DNA of 64,000 nucleotides, taken from the NCBI GenBank assembly GCA_014526335.1, contig JACTAT010000013.1:6381761-6445760 (forward strand), read 5' to 3'. The notes beneath the pieces were generated by a model. It was not told the DNA's origin, did not search any database, and saw only the letters and a list, made by a program, of their open reading frames with translations. Each line of letters begins with the position of its first letter. Position 1 is the stretch's first letter. Source of the DNA: Chrysaora quinquecirrha (taxonomy: Eukaryota > Cnidaria > Scyphozoa > Semaeostomeae > Pelagiidae). The translations under genes were made by a program, and so were the position numbers. This document shows, piece by piece, positions 44,870-56,900 of this stretch.

Positions 44870-46094
44870 GTTTGTATTTTTGAATTTATTTCATTAAATT
44901 TGAGAGTCAGCATAGAAGCCATTCGTTTATTAATATGAATGAGATATGAATTTTGAGTTGTTATTAAGAATACTAAGAAACGGGCTTCCGGTGCCTAAAT
45001 TGCAACCGCATATGTGCAAACGCGGAAGGTTTCTCCGCTCATCGTCGACTCTCCAAAAAGTGCAACAGCCAGTAATCCCCTCAGTCGTGACCGAAATCGA
45101 TCTGACATTCAAAATTAAGTTGTCCCTGACAAATTCAGCTCATTTTGGCTGCATTACGGTGAATTTCTGTTTGGCACGACATTAACTATTTGAGTTGAGT
45201 TAGACATATTCGTAAAAAGAGCTGCGTTAACTGCTATAAAAAGAATAATGGATAGTATTAAAACGTCATTCTTACTTAGACTTATTACCTGTGTCGTAGT
45301 TATCGCTATTGAATTGAATGGCTGGGTGCTCAAACTTACTGAAGCGAACAACAACAACATCAATTCAATTCAACGTGAGCGAAAGTTAGGGACTTGGGGC
45401 AAGTCTAATTCTTACTGTGAGTAGAGGGACACTGCCAGATGGGTATTTTGCACAACGTTTCTTCAACCCCTTAATGCATATAGTGCAAGCCTACCTGTTC
45501 TTATAATCCTAAGCTCTGCAGCTGCCAAGCGGTTGGCCATTGGTAGCTTTGCACGTTTGGCTCCCAATGCGTTATTAATACTGAGCACGGTGCCAAAAGC
45601 AGTAGATAACTTAAGTCTTAAGTCTTATCCGGCTGGGATTGAACCCGCGACCTCCATGTCATATTTTGATTGCTGTCGGTTGCTCTATAGCTATGCAGCC
45701 ATGCCGTTCAGCACATATCAAATATCAACGAAATTGATTTTGCTCGCACGCCTCATATTTTAACGCGTATTGGTTTGTTGTGATAAACAAGATGCCTCCC
45801 CACCGTACTGAATATGTTCCATCGTACTGCACAGAAATTACATTGGGTGGTAAATAGATCGCTTCTCGATAGAAATTGGCAGTGCTTTACAGATACACAC
45901 TCGTTTGGATTGCAGAGTGTGCAACAACACCGTGGGACAAAATAATACCTGAAGTAGTAATAATAATAAGAACCAAGTGACGTCACTTTGTGTTGCTTCT
46001 TGCATTTCACATAGCTGTTGTTAGAGTATTTCGGGTATTGGTGTCTTTCGTTCTGTTTGTTGCTTCACCTGTGATTTTCTTCTTTTTATTCTAG
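44870..46094. other. Intron 25, copy 2, with private insertions
   Basis: About 690 bp longer than the copy 1 intron. It holds the repeat at 45276-45408 and another tRNA-like element (about 45480-45710, with GGGATTGAACCCGCGACC on the plus strand). The shared sequence resumes near 45890. Confidence 0.55.
45276..45408. repeat. Short repeat ending in TAGACTT / AAGTCTA, copy 2-specific
   Basis: Same family as 16145-16275 but inserted in MAM/LDLa intron 25 of copy 2 only. Copy 1 intron 25 has no equivalent. Confidence 0.6.
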
Positions 46095-46195
46095 TACGGT
46101 GGTGATATTGATGGTGGAATATTTGGCGATGATGCCTTCACAGTACCGGTAGGTGGCATAAACTGACTAATATTAATTTGCTATTTTTATGGCTC

Positions 46196-46829
46196 TTAGG
46201 CCTTTGCCAAACGATCAAACATATTTGGTCCAACATTTGAGATTTGCTTGTCAAATAAAATGTTTGACAGTTAGGCCACGTCCAAAACCGTTGCTCGTCC
46301 AACATTTTTTGCTTGCGTAAAGCAAAACGCGTTTTTGAACTTTAAAAACATCACGCCACAAAGTTTGTTACTTTTGCTTGTCAAGCAATGTATTTGGACG
46401 TGGCCAAATGATCAAACATTTGTTGTACAGCAAATTTAAAATGTTTGACCAACAATGTTTGATCGTTTGGCCAGGGCCTTAGTGCCTGAGCCTTACCATA
46501 TCAGTCTCTAACGGTAGTTACATAGCTCAATTACATTATGTAGTAGGAAGCTAGCACCAGACTTTTGAAGCTCAGTTCAAGGATTTAGGTTTTAGGCCTT
46601 GGCTAAAGAATCAAACATTGTCAAACATTTGAGATTTTCTTGTCGTGTACAAGGTTTACGATTTGGCCTCGTCGCAGAACGTTGTTTGCCAAAACATTTT
46701 TCATGCGTCAGAAACATTGCTTATCAAACTTTGATTGTCAAGTAATGTTTTATGGCGTGGGATGAGGGCTCAAACATTGCTCAAACAACGAATTTTAAAA
46801 TGTTTGGTTTGGCCATGACCAGGCCTTAG
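46196..46829. mobile_element. Two MITEs, CAAACATT family (copy 2, intron 26)
   Basis: Elements at 46196-46483 and about 46585-46829, counterparts of the copy 1 pair, with a truncated third at about 47005-47092. Substitutions are scattered through all of them. Confidence 0.65.
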
Positions 46830-47378
46830 ACCTTCGACCAGCGTCAACTATGGATGTCTATTTTGCTTCTTGTTGAATGTTCTTGCTTTCTCGGTAGATT
46901 GCTTGGCATTTTATGCTTGCATCGCACTAATATACATCATTAAAGATGATTATCATTAATTTTGCTCGAATGTTCCATTTGTGTAGAAACTATGTTTTGT
47001 CTAGTTATGTTTTATGACGTTCAAACATTGTTTCAAGGACAACCTCAGAATGTTTGACAAATAATTTTTGATCTTTTGACCAGGGCGGTAGACCAACATC
47101 ACCAAACATGTATAGCTACGTATTTCGTTGCTTGTTGAGTGTGCTGCCTTGCTTGCTTGATTGTTTGGCCTGCAAGGATGTATCTTTCTTCCCTTCTTGG
47201 TTGTCATTTATACTTGAATATTTCATTATCTTTTGAGGCTATACCTTGTCTCGTCGTGGTAATTTTCTTATCAATTTTACTTCAGACTGACACGAGTGGA
47301 GGTGCCACATCCATGGCCAACCCATTGTATCAAGATCCCTACTTGGAAGACGACGATGGCCCACTTTCCCAGTATTAG

Positions 47379-47935
47379 ACTTTCAAAATGCATTAACGAA
47401 CACACACATCGGTAGGAAATCTTTATTTTCAAGTTAACATTTATTCATGGACTAGGTCAAAACACATTATGTGACTAAGAAGCTGAGTATGTTTAAAAAA
47501 GCTGTACTGGCCATTTCTAGTACTCATTTTGTTTCATGTAAGGATTTTTCATTCAGATCTCGACTATTGATTGTTTTAATTGTCAATTCTTTAAATCTCC
47601 GGCCTTAGTATTTTAAAATCAATTTTTTGTATGATATTAGACAACCTGGATGAAAAAATAGATAATCTGGCTGTAAAATGATATTTTCGAGCGTTGTAAT
47701 TCGAGTTTTCTTTGTGCAAAGTGATATACTGTCAACTCAGTATGTAAAGGTTCTACTGGAAATTTTTATACATTTATTGTTTTCTTTCACTGTGCACTTC
47801 TTCATGTAATGATAATATAAACACTTTGCCAAAAGAAAACATTGTTTATTGTGCCAATTTTAGCTAAGTTGCTTAATTTTAAGTGCTTAATTGAGAATTC
47901 TTAGCTTTTAACTGTTTGTATTAAAGATTGTGCTA
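47379..47935 (+). terminator. Probable 3' UTR and poly(A) signal (copy 2)
   Basis: Closely matches copy 1 after the TAG at 47376-47378. The same ATTAAA hexamer is at 47930-47935. Confidence 0.3.
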
Positions 47936-47994
47936 CCAGTTGACAACTCAGTCCTCCAAGTGTTTATAGTGGTTTATACGCTTGATCTAAAGTA

Positions 47995-48252
47995 TGACGT
48001 CATCGGAAAATCTATTTTTATAATTCCAAAATTTCTTCCTTATGATCGGAAGAACAGGCCCTAATAATGCAACTTCCATTCAGATATATTGACTAGTATC
48101 TAAGAAACCACATACGCATTTGTTTACAGAATCTCTGTGTTTCAGTCAATTCATAAAGTGTTGAAGTCAGTTGAAATATACAGTGATTTCACATAGATCA
48201 AAGTTATAAGATGCAAATAAGGAAATTCTAAAATTAGATTTTATGACGTCAT
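47995..48252. repeat. Inverted-repeat element with TGACGTCA ends (copy 2)
   Basis: Counterpart of 26109-26366, with a few substitutions in the inverted ends. Confidence 0.55.
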
Positions 48253-50074
48253 CACTACCACTCAGCTCATCATTACATATTTTCTAAGTGGACATTTTGG
48301 TAGCATCATCTATGTATAACTAACTTTATTGTTGCAAGACAACATTTCATTACCTTAGCTGATCTGAAATTTTCATAATAGATTTGTATTGCTAATTTTA
48401 GCTTTGATTTGAATTTGAATTTGATATTGGACGTTTTATATGAATATGGGATACATTTTGTACGTAAGAAAACGAATAGATAAAATATAGTAGCTGACAA
48501 TATGATTAGAATAATGCCTGGTGCAATGTTTTGTAAATATTCATTTGATCAATATTTGGAAGAATAGTTTGTCTGTTTTTGCCTCGAGATAAAGGCTTCT
48601 GGCTTATAAGCCTTTACTCCTATACTTACGTACCTATACTTGGCCATCAGAAGAACTGCACAGCTTCTGACGAGTAGGAGAGCGATGAGGTAGTTATTTT
48701 GACATAGGACGGTGTCGCTGGCACCAACGAACACTTCTGTAGTCTGTACCGTACAGCTTCCATTCAAGAGCAACATTGTGAACATTTGATCGATCAATAC
48801 TCAAAACCGGCACATGTGGCGTTGGACTTGCATTCGCTTCAGACAGACGACCCTTCCGTGGCTGGGGCTCGAACCCCGACTTCACTTAGCTCCAGAATAA
48901 CAAGTTAGCTTGATTAGACCACTAAGCCATGCAACAGTACGTGTAAAACTTTCAAGAAGACGAGTCTTAGGATATCTATATGTATGAAGTGCAGATAACG
49001 CCTCGCGTGGACGTGCAGTGAAGCAGAAACCACTGAAGAGCATTGCTTTTAGCTTCGCACGAGACAGCGTTTCTTTATCACGGAAGTTAGTTAAACCGAG
49101 AGAATACGTATTTAAGTGCCTAACTGCGTGGTTTTGTTTTACCGATACGCTCATTGTATCAGGGGTGCGTTGTACCGGGATACAACTGTACGAGCAAATT
49201 GCACTCAAACGCGACTCTTTGGACAACATATACTTGTTCAGCGAGACTCTCCAGGGTGTTTGTTTTGGTATAACGATTGGGCATGTTCGGGCATATTCCT
49301 AATGTGGAATACAGATTCCGCAAGACAATCAGTGCGGTGTGAGGTTTTCACAGCGACAGTGCGGTTGCAGACGAATAACTTTTTGCGCTGAATTTGTGAC
49401 AGAAGGCAGTTTGTTCTCACCTCGCGGGCAACGAACAAAAAAGCGCAAACACTAGCAATACTGCTGTATTGAGGTCCCTATAGGGATATAGACCCCGTGT
49501 TCAGCAAGGTCTGGTTTTGACATTGCAAGGTCGAGGGAGATAGTAGTTTCATGCTTCGCCGTCATGATTTCTGTTTTGCTTTCAAAACTATCGACAAAAA
49601 CGTTACACCAAGTCTGTTATATGCAAAGTGTCTATAACTTTCCAACTTAGAGAGAGATCTTCAGGTGACTCGTGGGACAAAATGAAATTCAGGTCCACAA
49701 ATAATGGACAAATAATATTTCGTTGATTGGACAAATACACCAAAATTTGAGCTTAGAAGATTACTACCCCAAAATATTCCTCCATTTTGCGATATTATGC
49801 AATGGTTTTTTGCAACATTCAGTAATTGCCGAAATTTTGTTGTTGTTACACCGTTACACTTGACTCCCTAAAGACTACTGTATATCCTTCTGTCTGCTGA
49901 TATAGTACAAAGCAAAACTTTTGGCAGCACGTGCAGTGTTTGTTGTGAGTTTGATAGATAAAAATAAGCAAAAGTAGCGGAATATAATAGGGGCATGCAA
50001 TGCAGGGTAGGAATTGACAAGCAAGATACTGATCGATAGAATTGCAAAGATTTTGGAATTTGGTAATGATTCTG
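48253..50074. other. Intergenic spacer (copy 2)
   Basis: Counterpart of 26367-28311 with numerous small indels. It carries a truncated SINE at about 48848-48942. No gene is supported; minus-strand open frames here do not match those of copy 1 in extent. Confidence 0.5.
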
Positions 50075-50623
50075 GCCGCGCGACTCCAATTGAGACTGGG
50101 GCGGACAGATTTTTACCGACTGCGCGTGCGTAGTCTTAGTAAAATGCAAGGATTGCAATGTTAGTTTCATTTCAGTTGCAGATGCAGATAGGGAAGGTTG
50201 CCACACGGAGCAGTGAGTTTGAAAATGCTTGAAGTTGTGTTGGAAAAAGCAGAATTGAATTCTAATTTTGGGTGAGAGGAAAAGAACCTTTCATGCACGT
50301 TGTGGGTTCATATGACATGTTGCAGGAATTATTTAGGCAATGGTGTTGCGACGAGTCACGTTGCAGGGAAAAATTGCACTGAAATGCAAACTGGCACGTG
50401 GCCCATGGCTAACAACAATAGGACTGGCCTACAATGCAGCCTCGAAATCGAACATCTTTTAGGTTGTCAAGTTGTCAACACATTCAGTGTACACACGTGA
50501 CATTTACAACTCCTTCTCTGTCATGAAAACAGAACGGTTGAAGAATTTGAACTCACATGTTTGATTTGATCGATCATCCAGAAAGACCGACAGAGATCAA
50601 GATCTGAAAATATCTTCAATCTG
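50075..50623 (+). promoter_or_regulatory. REC8: Probable REC8 promoter and 5' untranslated exon (copy 2)
   Basis: The same CCAAT box and GGGGCGG arrangement as copy 1 (about 50085-50110), then about 500 bp to a CTG|GTAAGT donor at 50623 and the acceptor before 50980. The ATG is 11 nt inside the second exon. Conservation in both copies supports function, but no transcription start can be seen. Confidence 0.4.
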
Positions 50624-50990
50624 GTAAGTAAATCAGATTGTGATCGTATTCTGTTATAAATATATCTACTGCAAGCTAACCTATTCCTTATGATGACTCC
50701 TAAAAAGGGGACTGTATGTAACGTCAAAGATCACTGTTCGTGTTAGGCCTATTCTCACGTGGAGTTCTAGAAATGGATCGATCAATCCCTAGATTTTTTC
50801 TACAGCCCTTCATCAATAAGATTTCATAATTTCATTTAGTGTTTTCCTGCCAAATGATGTTGATTACTTAAACAACTCAGTATTTGGAGGTTGTGGAGCA
50901 GTAAACAGTCATGACCATTTTGAAGATACCCTACATATTTTCAGTTTTCAACTGATCAGCTGTTTTTTTGTCTTTCTAGATAAATCAAAG

Positions 50991-53900
50991 ATGTTTTTCC
51001 CAACTGACATACTGGTTAGAAAAGGCAGATTTGGAGTTGTATGGTAAGTATATAAAATACATCTGTACAGGTTTTCTGTATAAAAATAACCTTTGCAAGA
51101 AACAAAAGGCTGAGATATGAGATTTGGGTCAAATTTTTCTCCTATCTTGGAAATCTAAAGCTAAGCTAGAGCTCGAGCTTGGATTAATTACTCAAAAAGT
51201 TGCAGCTTGCTATCCATGTGCAGTTTCAGTTCAAATTTAATCAATTGAAAATTTGATCTACAGATATAAATGTTATGCCATATCCATAATACGAATTTTT
51301 AAACTCTTTTATTCTCCTGTTGTTTTCCTTTTGTTTGTTGCTTCTTCCCCCTCCGCTTTGCCTTGCTTTGCAGTCCTGTAAAACTATTTACATCTAATGA
51401 CTTGGCAGTTTCATACCACTTGTGTATTACTGTGTGCAAGGCATTTTTGTTAGAAGCAACATATCTCATCATTTATGAATCATTGTCACAACTTTATAAC
51501 CAAGGTTTCTTACAATGGAAGATTATTGTGGATCTGAATGAACTTTTCTTTTTACCACAACAGGCTTGCTGCAACACATTCATCAGAAAGGACAAGTGTT
51601 TTAACAAGAAGAGATTACCTAAAAGTTAATATACCAAGAACATGGTAAGAATCAGATTATACTGTGTACTATGCTTGCTCTTTGGGTGCTTAAAACGATA
51701 ATATTTTGAGCTAGACTCTAGCAAGTGAATGCACATAACAAGCATAAGTACTTTATGCACCTTAGTTTTTTTCTCGTAAAAAATATGTCCTTTCCTTCTT
51801 CAAGAAGAAAACATAATGCTTTGTGTAGCTCAGTTCAATAGGTCAATTCAATCAAACTTGATTTTCTGCAAGTGGGGCTTGATTAACAATTTGGTCGGTT
51901 CTCCATAATACAGTGTATTGAATTAATCAACATTAATTATGACTGTTAGTAACACTGTGTGTGCCATAAATGACCATGTCCATGTAGCTAAAAGTCTAAT
52001 ATCTTCAACAGTGTTTTTTCTTGTCTAATTAGACTATCAGAAAGTCTAAACATAAGCATAGTTGTAAACATCAATTTGAGTAGGATACTTCGGGGATGGT
52101 GCATTTTGCCAAAGTGTCTGTGACAACAAAAATCTAATGTATTCCTGTGTCATTGTTGCAAAAGAAGGTGAAATGAAGTTTCTAAAATTGTGAAAGAATT
52201 TCTCCCCAAAGGTAGACCCTTTGAGCTTGTGAGGGCTTTGGATTAAATGTGGCAAATATACCACAGTCTGATTTTGTCTAATATGCATCCAATCAGCATC
52301 TAAATCATTTATAGAATGGTCTAATAACATAAAGCCCTACACAATTAGCTAGGTTTATTCAGATGAAAAAATTAAAAGACATTTTCTATTTTTCAGCCAT
52401 GACATTATTTATCCAGTGGTTCCATTTGCTCTTCGTCTATCATCACATCTAATGCTTGGTGTAGCACGCATATTTGGAAAACAAACAAAATTCTTTTTGG
52501 GTAAGCCAAAATTTCTCGAACTCAAGTTTGTCTAAGGTTTCTCTCTATGTCCCATTGATTAAACTCCATATTTTACGTTTGTTGTTGATCTTTTCATTTT
52601 AAGTGAAACCTCATAATCTTGGCAAAAAATCCTTCTTTGTGGGTACAACAAGCACTTCTTTAATGGAGCAAAGCCCAGTTTATGAACAGAGAAGGAATAT
52701 TTAGTTTTGTTTCCATTTGACAACAGTTGTCTGACAATGCAAAGACTATACATTATCCATCAATCAGAGGCAGACAAATACTTTTTTAGTAGTGGCAAAA
52801 TTTCTCCAAAAGAGCCAACAGGATGGGTTTATGTGCCTGTTCATTTGAAGCGTAAAAGTGTTGAATAATTGAATAATTCACTTTTACCAAGGTTTACCAC
52901 TCATTTACTCAGTAACATTATACCAGATAGCAACAAAAGATTTTCAGTTATATTCACAACTGGCTGATTTTCATATCACATAGAAAATGAACTAACAAAA
53001 TAGAGGGAATTGGATAGTTCTGGTAAAGTTTTGTGATGTCTGTCAAGACGTGTGGAAAGCTATCTGGTGCAGAACAGATGAAGCAGATTACAGGGGTCTA
53101 TAAAACTTTGCAGCTAGAAAATCTCTGAACTAATCTCAAGTACATGATGTTAACCAATCCACATATTAAAGACTGTACAATCAGATATCGAATATATACA
53201 GAACAAGAATATTATTTGCAAAAAAATCACTTCTTCTAACAGCAAGAAATCCCGTTAAATTTGAAAGGTCTAGTTGAAAGAAAAGTTTCATATCTTTCTA
53301 GATACATGCATAACACTGACAAAACTTAAGGAAGAGCTAACTGAGTATGGCATAGTGGTTTTTGTAATTTTTCTCCCCCAATCTCTGGACTACTTTAAGA
53401 TTTATTGCTAAAAGATAGCAGGCAATAATATATTTTCAATCTCATTTAATTTTAATTTTTCTCTCTCTAACTATTGATTATCCTTTAATAGATGAAACAA
53501 CTCAGATTTGGATAAGAGCTCATGAGGCATTGGCATTATCTTCTAAAACACTTAAGCTTGCTTCTCCTGTTTCCAGGTAGGTACATTAATTTAGAAAATT
53601 ATCATGTAATAGCAGAAGAATTTTTGGGGTAAGTACCAGAGCCTCGGCCATGGTTACACTGCATTTTTCGTCCTTTTGAATGAAAGGCACAAAAGCTTTC
53701 CTTCCTTTGCACTAAAGAGACTTGGCGATTTGGCTAAAACCGGATAAGGTTGACAAAATGTTTGCATAACAATTTTTTATATATGAGATGAGGTTGCAAC
53801 GTTACTCAAAATTCTAAACAATATCAGGAAAATGTTTCACGGTGAACAACTTGTCTCAGTAATTGTTATATTTTTTGAAGGTTTTTCAAGTGATCTTCAC

Positions 53901-56900
53901 AAAAGCAGTGGCTTGTGCATTTATGCTCTAAGTGCCTGTTTATGCGGATAAAATCACCCCACCTTCCAGCCCCTGAGCTGAAAAATGAGATGAAATTCTA
54001 AACAACCTTCCAGCTATCTACCTTTTGCTGTAAATTTTGCTTAATCATCCCAATAAGATTATGTTGGTGCATGAGCACTTTCGTCCCACTGTCCTGCTTT
54101 CATCCCACCTTCCAACGTTTAAAGGAGAAAATTTCATCCCTCACAGATAGATCTCACCTCTCAGCCAGTGATATCACTCCTGACTGGGATAAAACATTGT
54201 GCATAGAAAAGTGATTTCTAACCTCTCAGCTCAAGGGCTGGGTGGATTGATAATTTTCTCCATACGAGCAGTCCCTAAGGGCAATGGTGGGTTAAGAGTT
54301 TTTACCAAACCTAAGGAAACTGGAGAAGGAGAATCTCCGGGGTGCATTTGGCTAATACAAATATTGCTAAATAAAGGATGTACACGTTTTTTTATAAGAA
54401 CACTTGACTTCGATTTCAGCCTGTCTGTATCTTATTTTGAAGTGTTTTTTAACTTATCATCCCCCACCCTTTTCGAAAACATGTTTAAATTGCGTTTCCG
54501 GGCAAGGGCTTCACGCTGGTGAACTTTGCTTGTGCGTATCTCAAATAGTTTCGGAGAAAGCAAAAAGGTTTGACCCAAATTTCAGCCTGATGTTTCTTAT
54601 AAAGGTTGTTCTTATAAAGAAAACGTGTAGAGCCTGGTGCTATGACACTAGCTACTTGCTGTTCTCTAGGCAACAACTTTGACTTCCCCTGCCGTTTTGA
54701 CTAAAAAAGATGTCAGACTTAGAGGTTTTCAAAGAAATACCAGCGAGCTTTATGTATTTCTCACTATTGTATAGTTTGAAGAGATCCTGCGTTTATTTTT
54801 CAGACATGAATTCATTACCATGTCGGATCCAGTTGAAAATGAAACGATGCAGTATGCAGTGGAACCATTCCGACTTGATCTAGAATTTGATCCTGCTTTT
54901 CTTTACGCAGTAAGCAATTCTTTCCATCAACATTGTTTATCTATCTTTTTTGTTTTGTTTTCTTTTCTGGCTAAGATTTCCTTATTTCAACTGTTTTCTT
55001 ATCTAATCTGGCTGGACGATTGAACATTTTTTGTTTAACATTAGAGATTTGCTTATCAAGCGAAATGTTTGACCATTTTGCCACGTTGTAAAACATTTCA
55101 TGTCAGTCGTTTTCAGAACATTGCGAATGAAATTCTGTTTCTTAAGCAATGTCCTTCGTGGCCAAACGGTAAAACATTACTTGTAAAGCTCTGTTTCAAC
55201 TCAGATATTTGTTCAAAAATGTTTCATCGTATATTAGAGTAATATCAACTGGAACATAGATGTCAAGCTTCAGGGACATGTCTGGGATCTTGAATTTTTT
55301 CTTATAAACGCATTGTTATGACAAGCCACCAACATGTATGAAAACTTAAGCGATTGCAGTACTCTGTTAGTTAGAATGTTTCTGAAATGGATGGAAATAC
55401 CTTCTCATGGTAGAGTAAGATTAAACGCTAGCACCATCGTACAGGTGTCTGCTGGTATGGCAAAGCACTGTGGATGCCGTGCCATTAATTTTGAAGGTGA
55501 TGTGATGTCGTAGCCTAATCCAGCTGGTTCGTGGTGTCAGAAGCTCAGCGAAGTCAAGATTTGAGCCTAAGCTACAGTGATCACCACAGCCAGGGTCGAG
55601 GTCGCGGCTGGTGCTAGATACACCACTTCTCCTTCACCTTTCGCTATATGCTATATGCATCTACACGGCAGGAGTAACGTGCAAAGTCGACTGGGTAGCC
55701 CTAGGCTTGTAGTGAATTTAAAAGCACCAGCTTTACTTTACTTTTCAGTGCTTGTGACTGTATAAAAACCAGGCTTTCAGGATGAACTTCTAAAGTTAAG
55801 ATCTCTATCATTCATATACTTCCTCGTTTCCATTATTCACTAAAGAGTATCATGATAGTATTTTTGCTTTTTGATTTCAGAGTGACTCAGGCTATATGAA
55901 CGTCAATGGAAACATATTTCTGTCACCTTCATCAAGTGTGAGGAGTTCATCAAGTGAGATGATGTCAAGTCCATTCCAAGCTCATCAAAAGGATATTACT
56001 ATCCCTGAAGTCCCATTCCCTGCAGATCGACCTATCGAGGTATGCTTGAATTCCGAGAAATTATTACACTGCCCTTTTTTCAATACACTCTTTTTTTATA
56101 AGAATACTATAAATTTTGTCCAGCCTCAATATTCTTAAGATATGTTCATTATGAGCCTTTAAAGTATTCTTTTTTTCAAACCTGATATGGTTTCAGGAGA
56201 ACATAGTTAAAAGAAAAATGTTCCCACCACGGTGAAATGGTCGCTAGCGAAAGAAAAATCGAACTATTATAACAATAAGAATGTTGTTAACAATCATGAC
56301 GTTTCGTTCTAACATTGCAAAACAGGCATGTGCTGAAAAATGAGACACAAATATGACAGCTGAGGCTGAGCAATATTGTTACAATATTCTTAAAAATAGG
56401 ATGATTCAGAGCCCAAATATTCTTATAAACAATACTCTTATAGGAAGAAAAGAGTGTAATAAAATTGATAAATTTAGATTACTTTTTGCTTAATTGATTA
56501 CTGCTTGGGTAAATTATGTGATTGTTTCTGTCCCGATGTAAAAGAACAAAACGTACATGCTTACCATATTTCCTCCAATGTGCACCCCTCCTTAAAAGAG
56601 CGTACCCTCCTAAAGTGCGAAAAATATTAATGAGCTCCCCACCCTCGAAAGAGCTCGTATCCCAGAATTTCACACACAAAGTCCCGTATGTACCCTTTTG
56701 TTTTGTCCAGAATAATCCTCACCCTTTTATTTTTCTGAAAATTTCATTCATCCCCAACACCCTAATGGGGTTTCATTTTTTCCGTATACACGCATTTTTT
56801 TATAAGCAGCTTCGCTCGACCCTAGTTCAAAAAGTTGCTTATTTTGGACCTTTTATGGCCACCTTTTAGTAGCAAAAGTTGCTTAGTAGTTGCTTAATTT

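Larger units (their letters stand above)
35901..47378 (+). pseudogene. MAM/LDLa 3' fragment (copy 2): exons 16-27 without a 5' end
   Basis: Exons: 35901-36178, 37219-37410, 38040-38220, 38663-38907, 39862-40140, 41098-41328, 42574-42612, 42881-42971, 43499-43567, 44794-44869, 46095-46148, 47286-47378. They encode LDLa5, MAM6, LDLa6, MAM7, LDLa7, the transmembrane helix and the NPxY tail. Exon 17 is intact here; exon 16 has a 1-nt deletion. Differences from copy 1 in exons 19-27 are almost all silent: about 19 silent against one Leu/Phe change and one small difference in exon 25. That is not the pattern of a decaying fragment. No promoter or signal-peptide exon for this copy lies between it and the REC8 fragment upstream. 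Confidence 0.75.
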
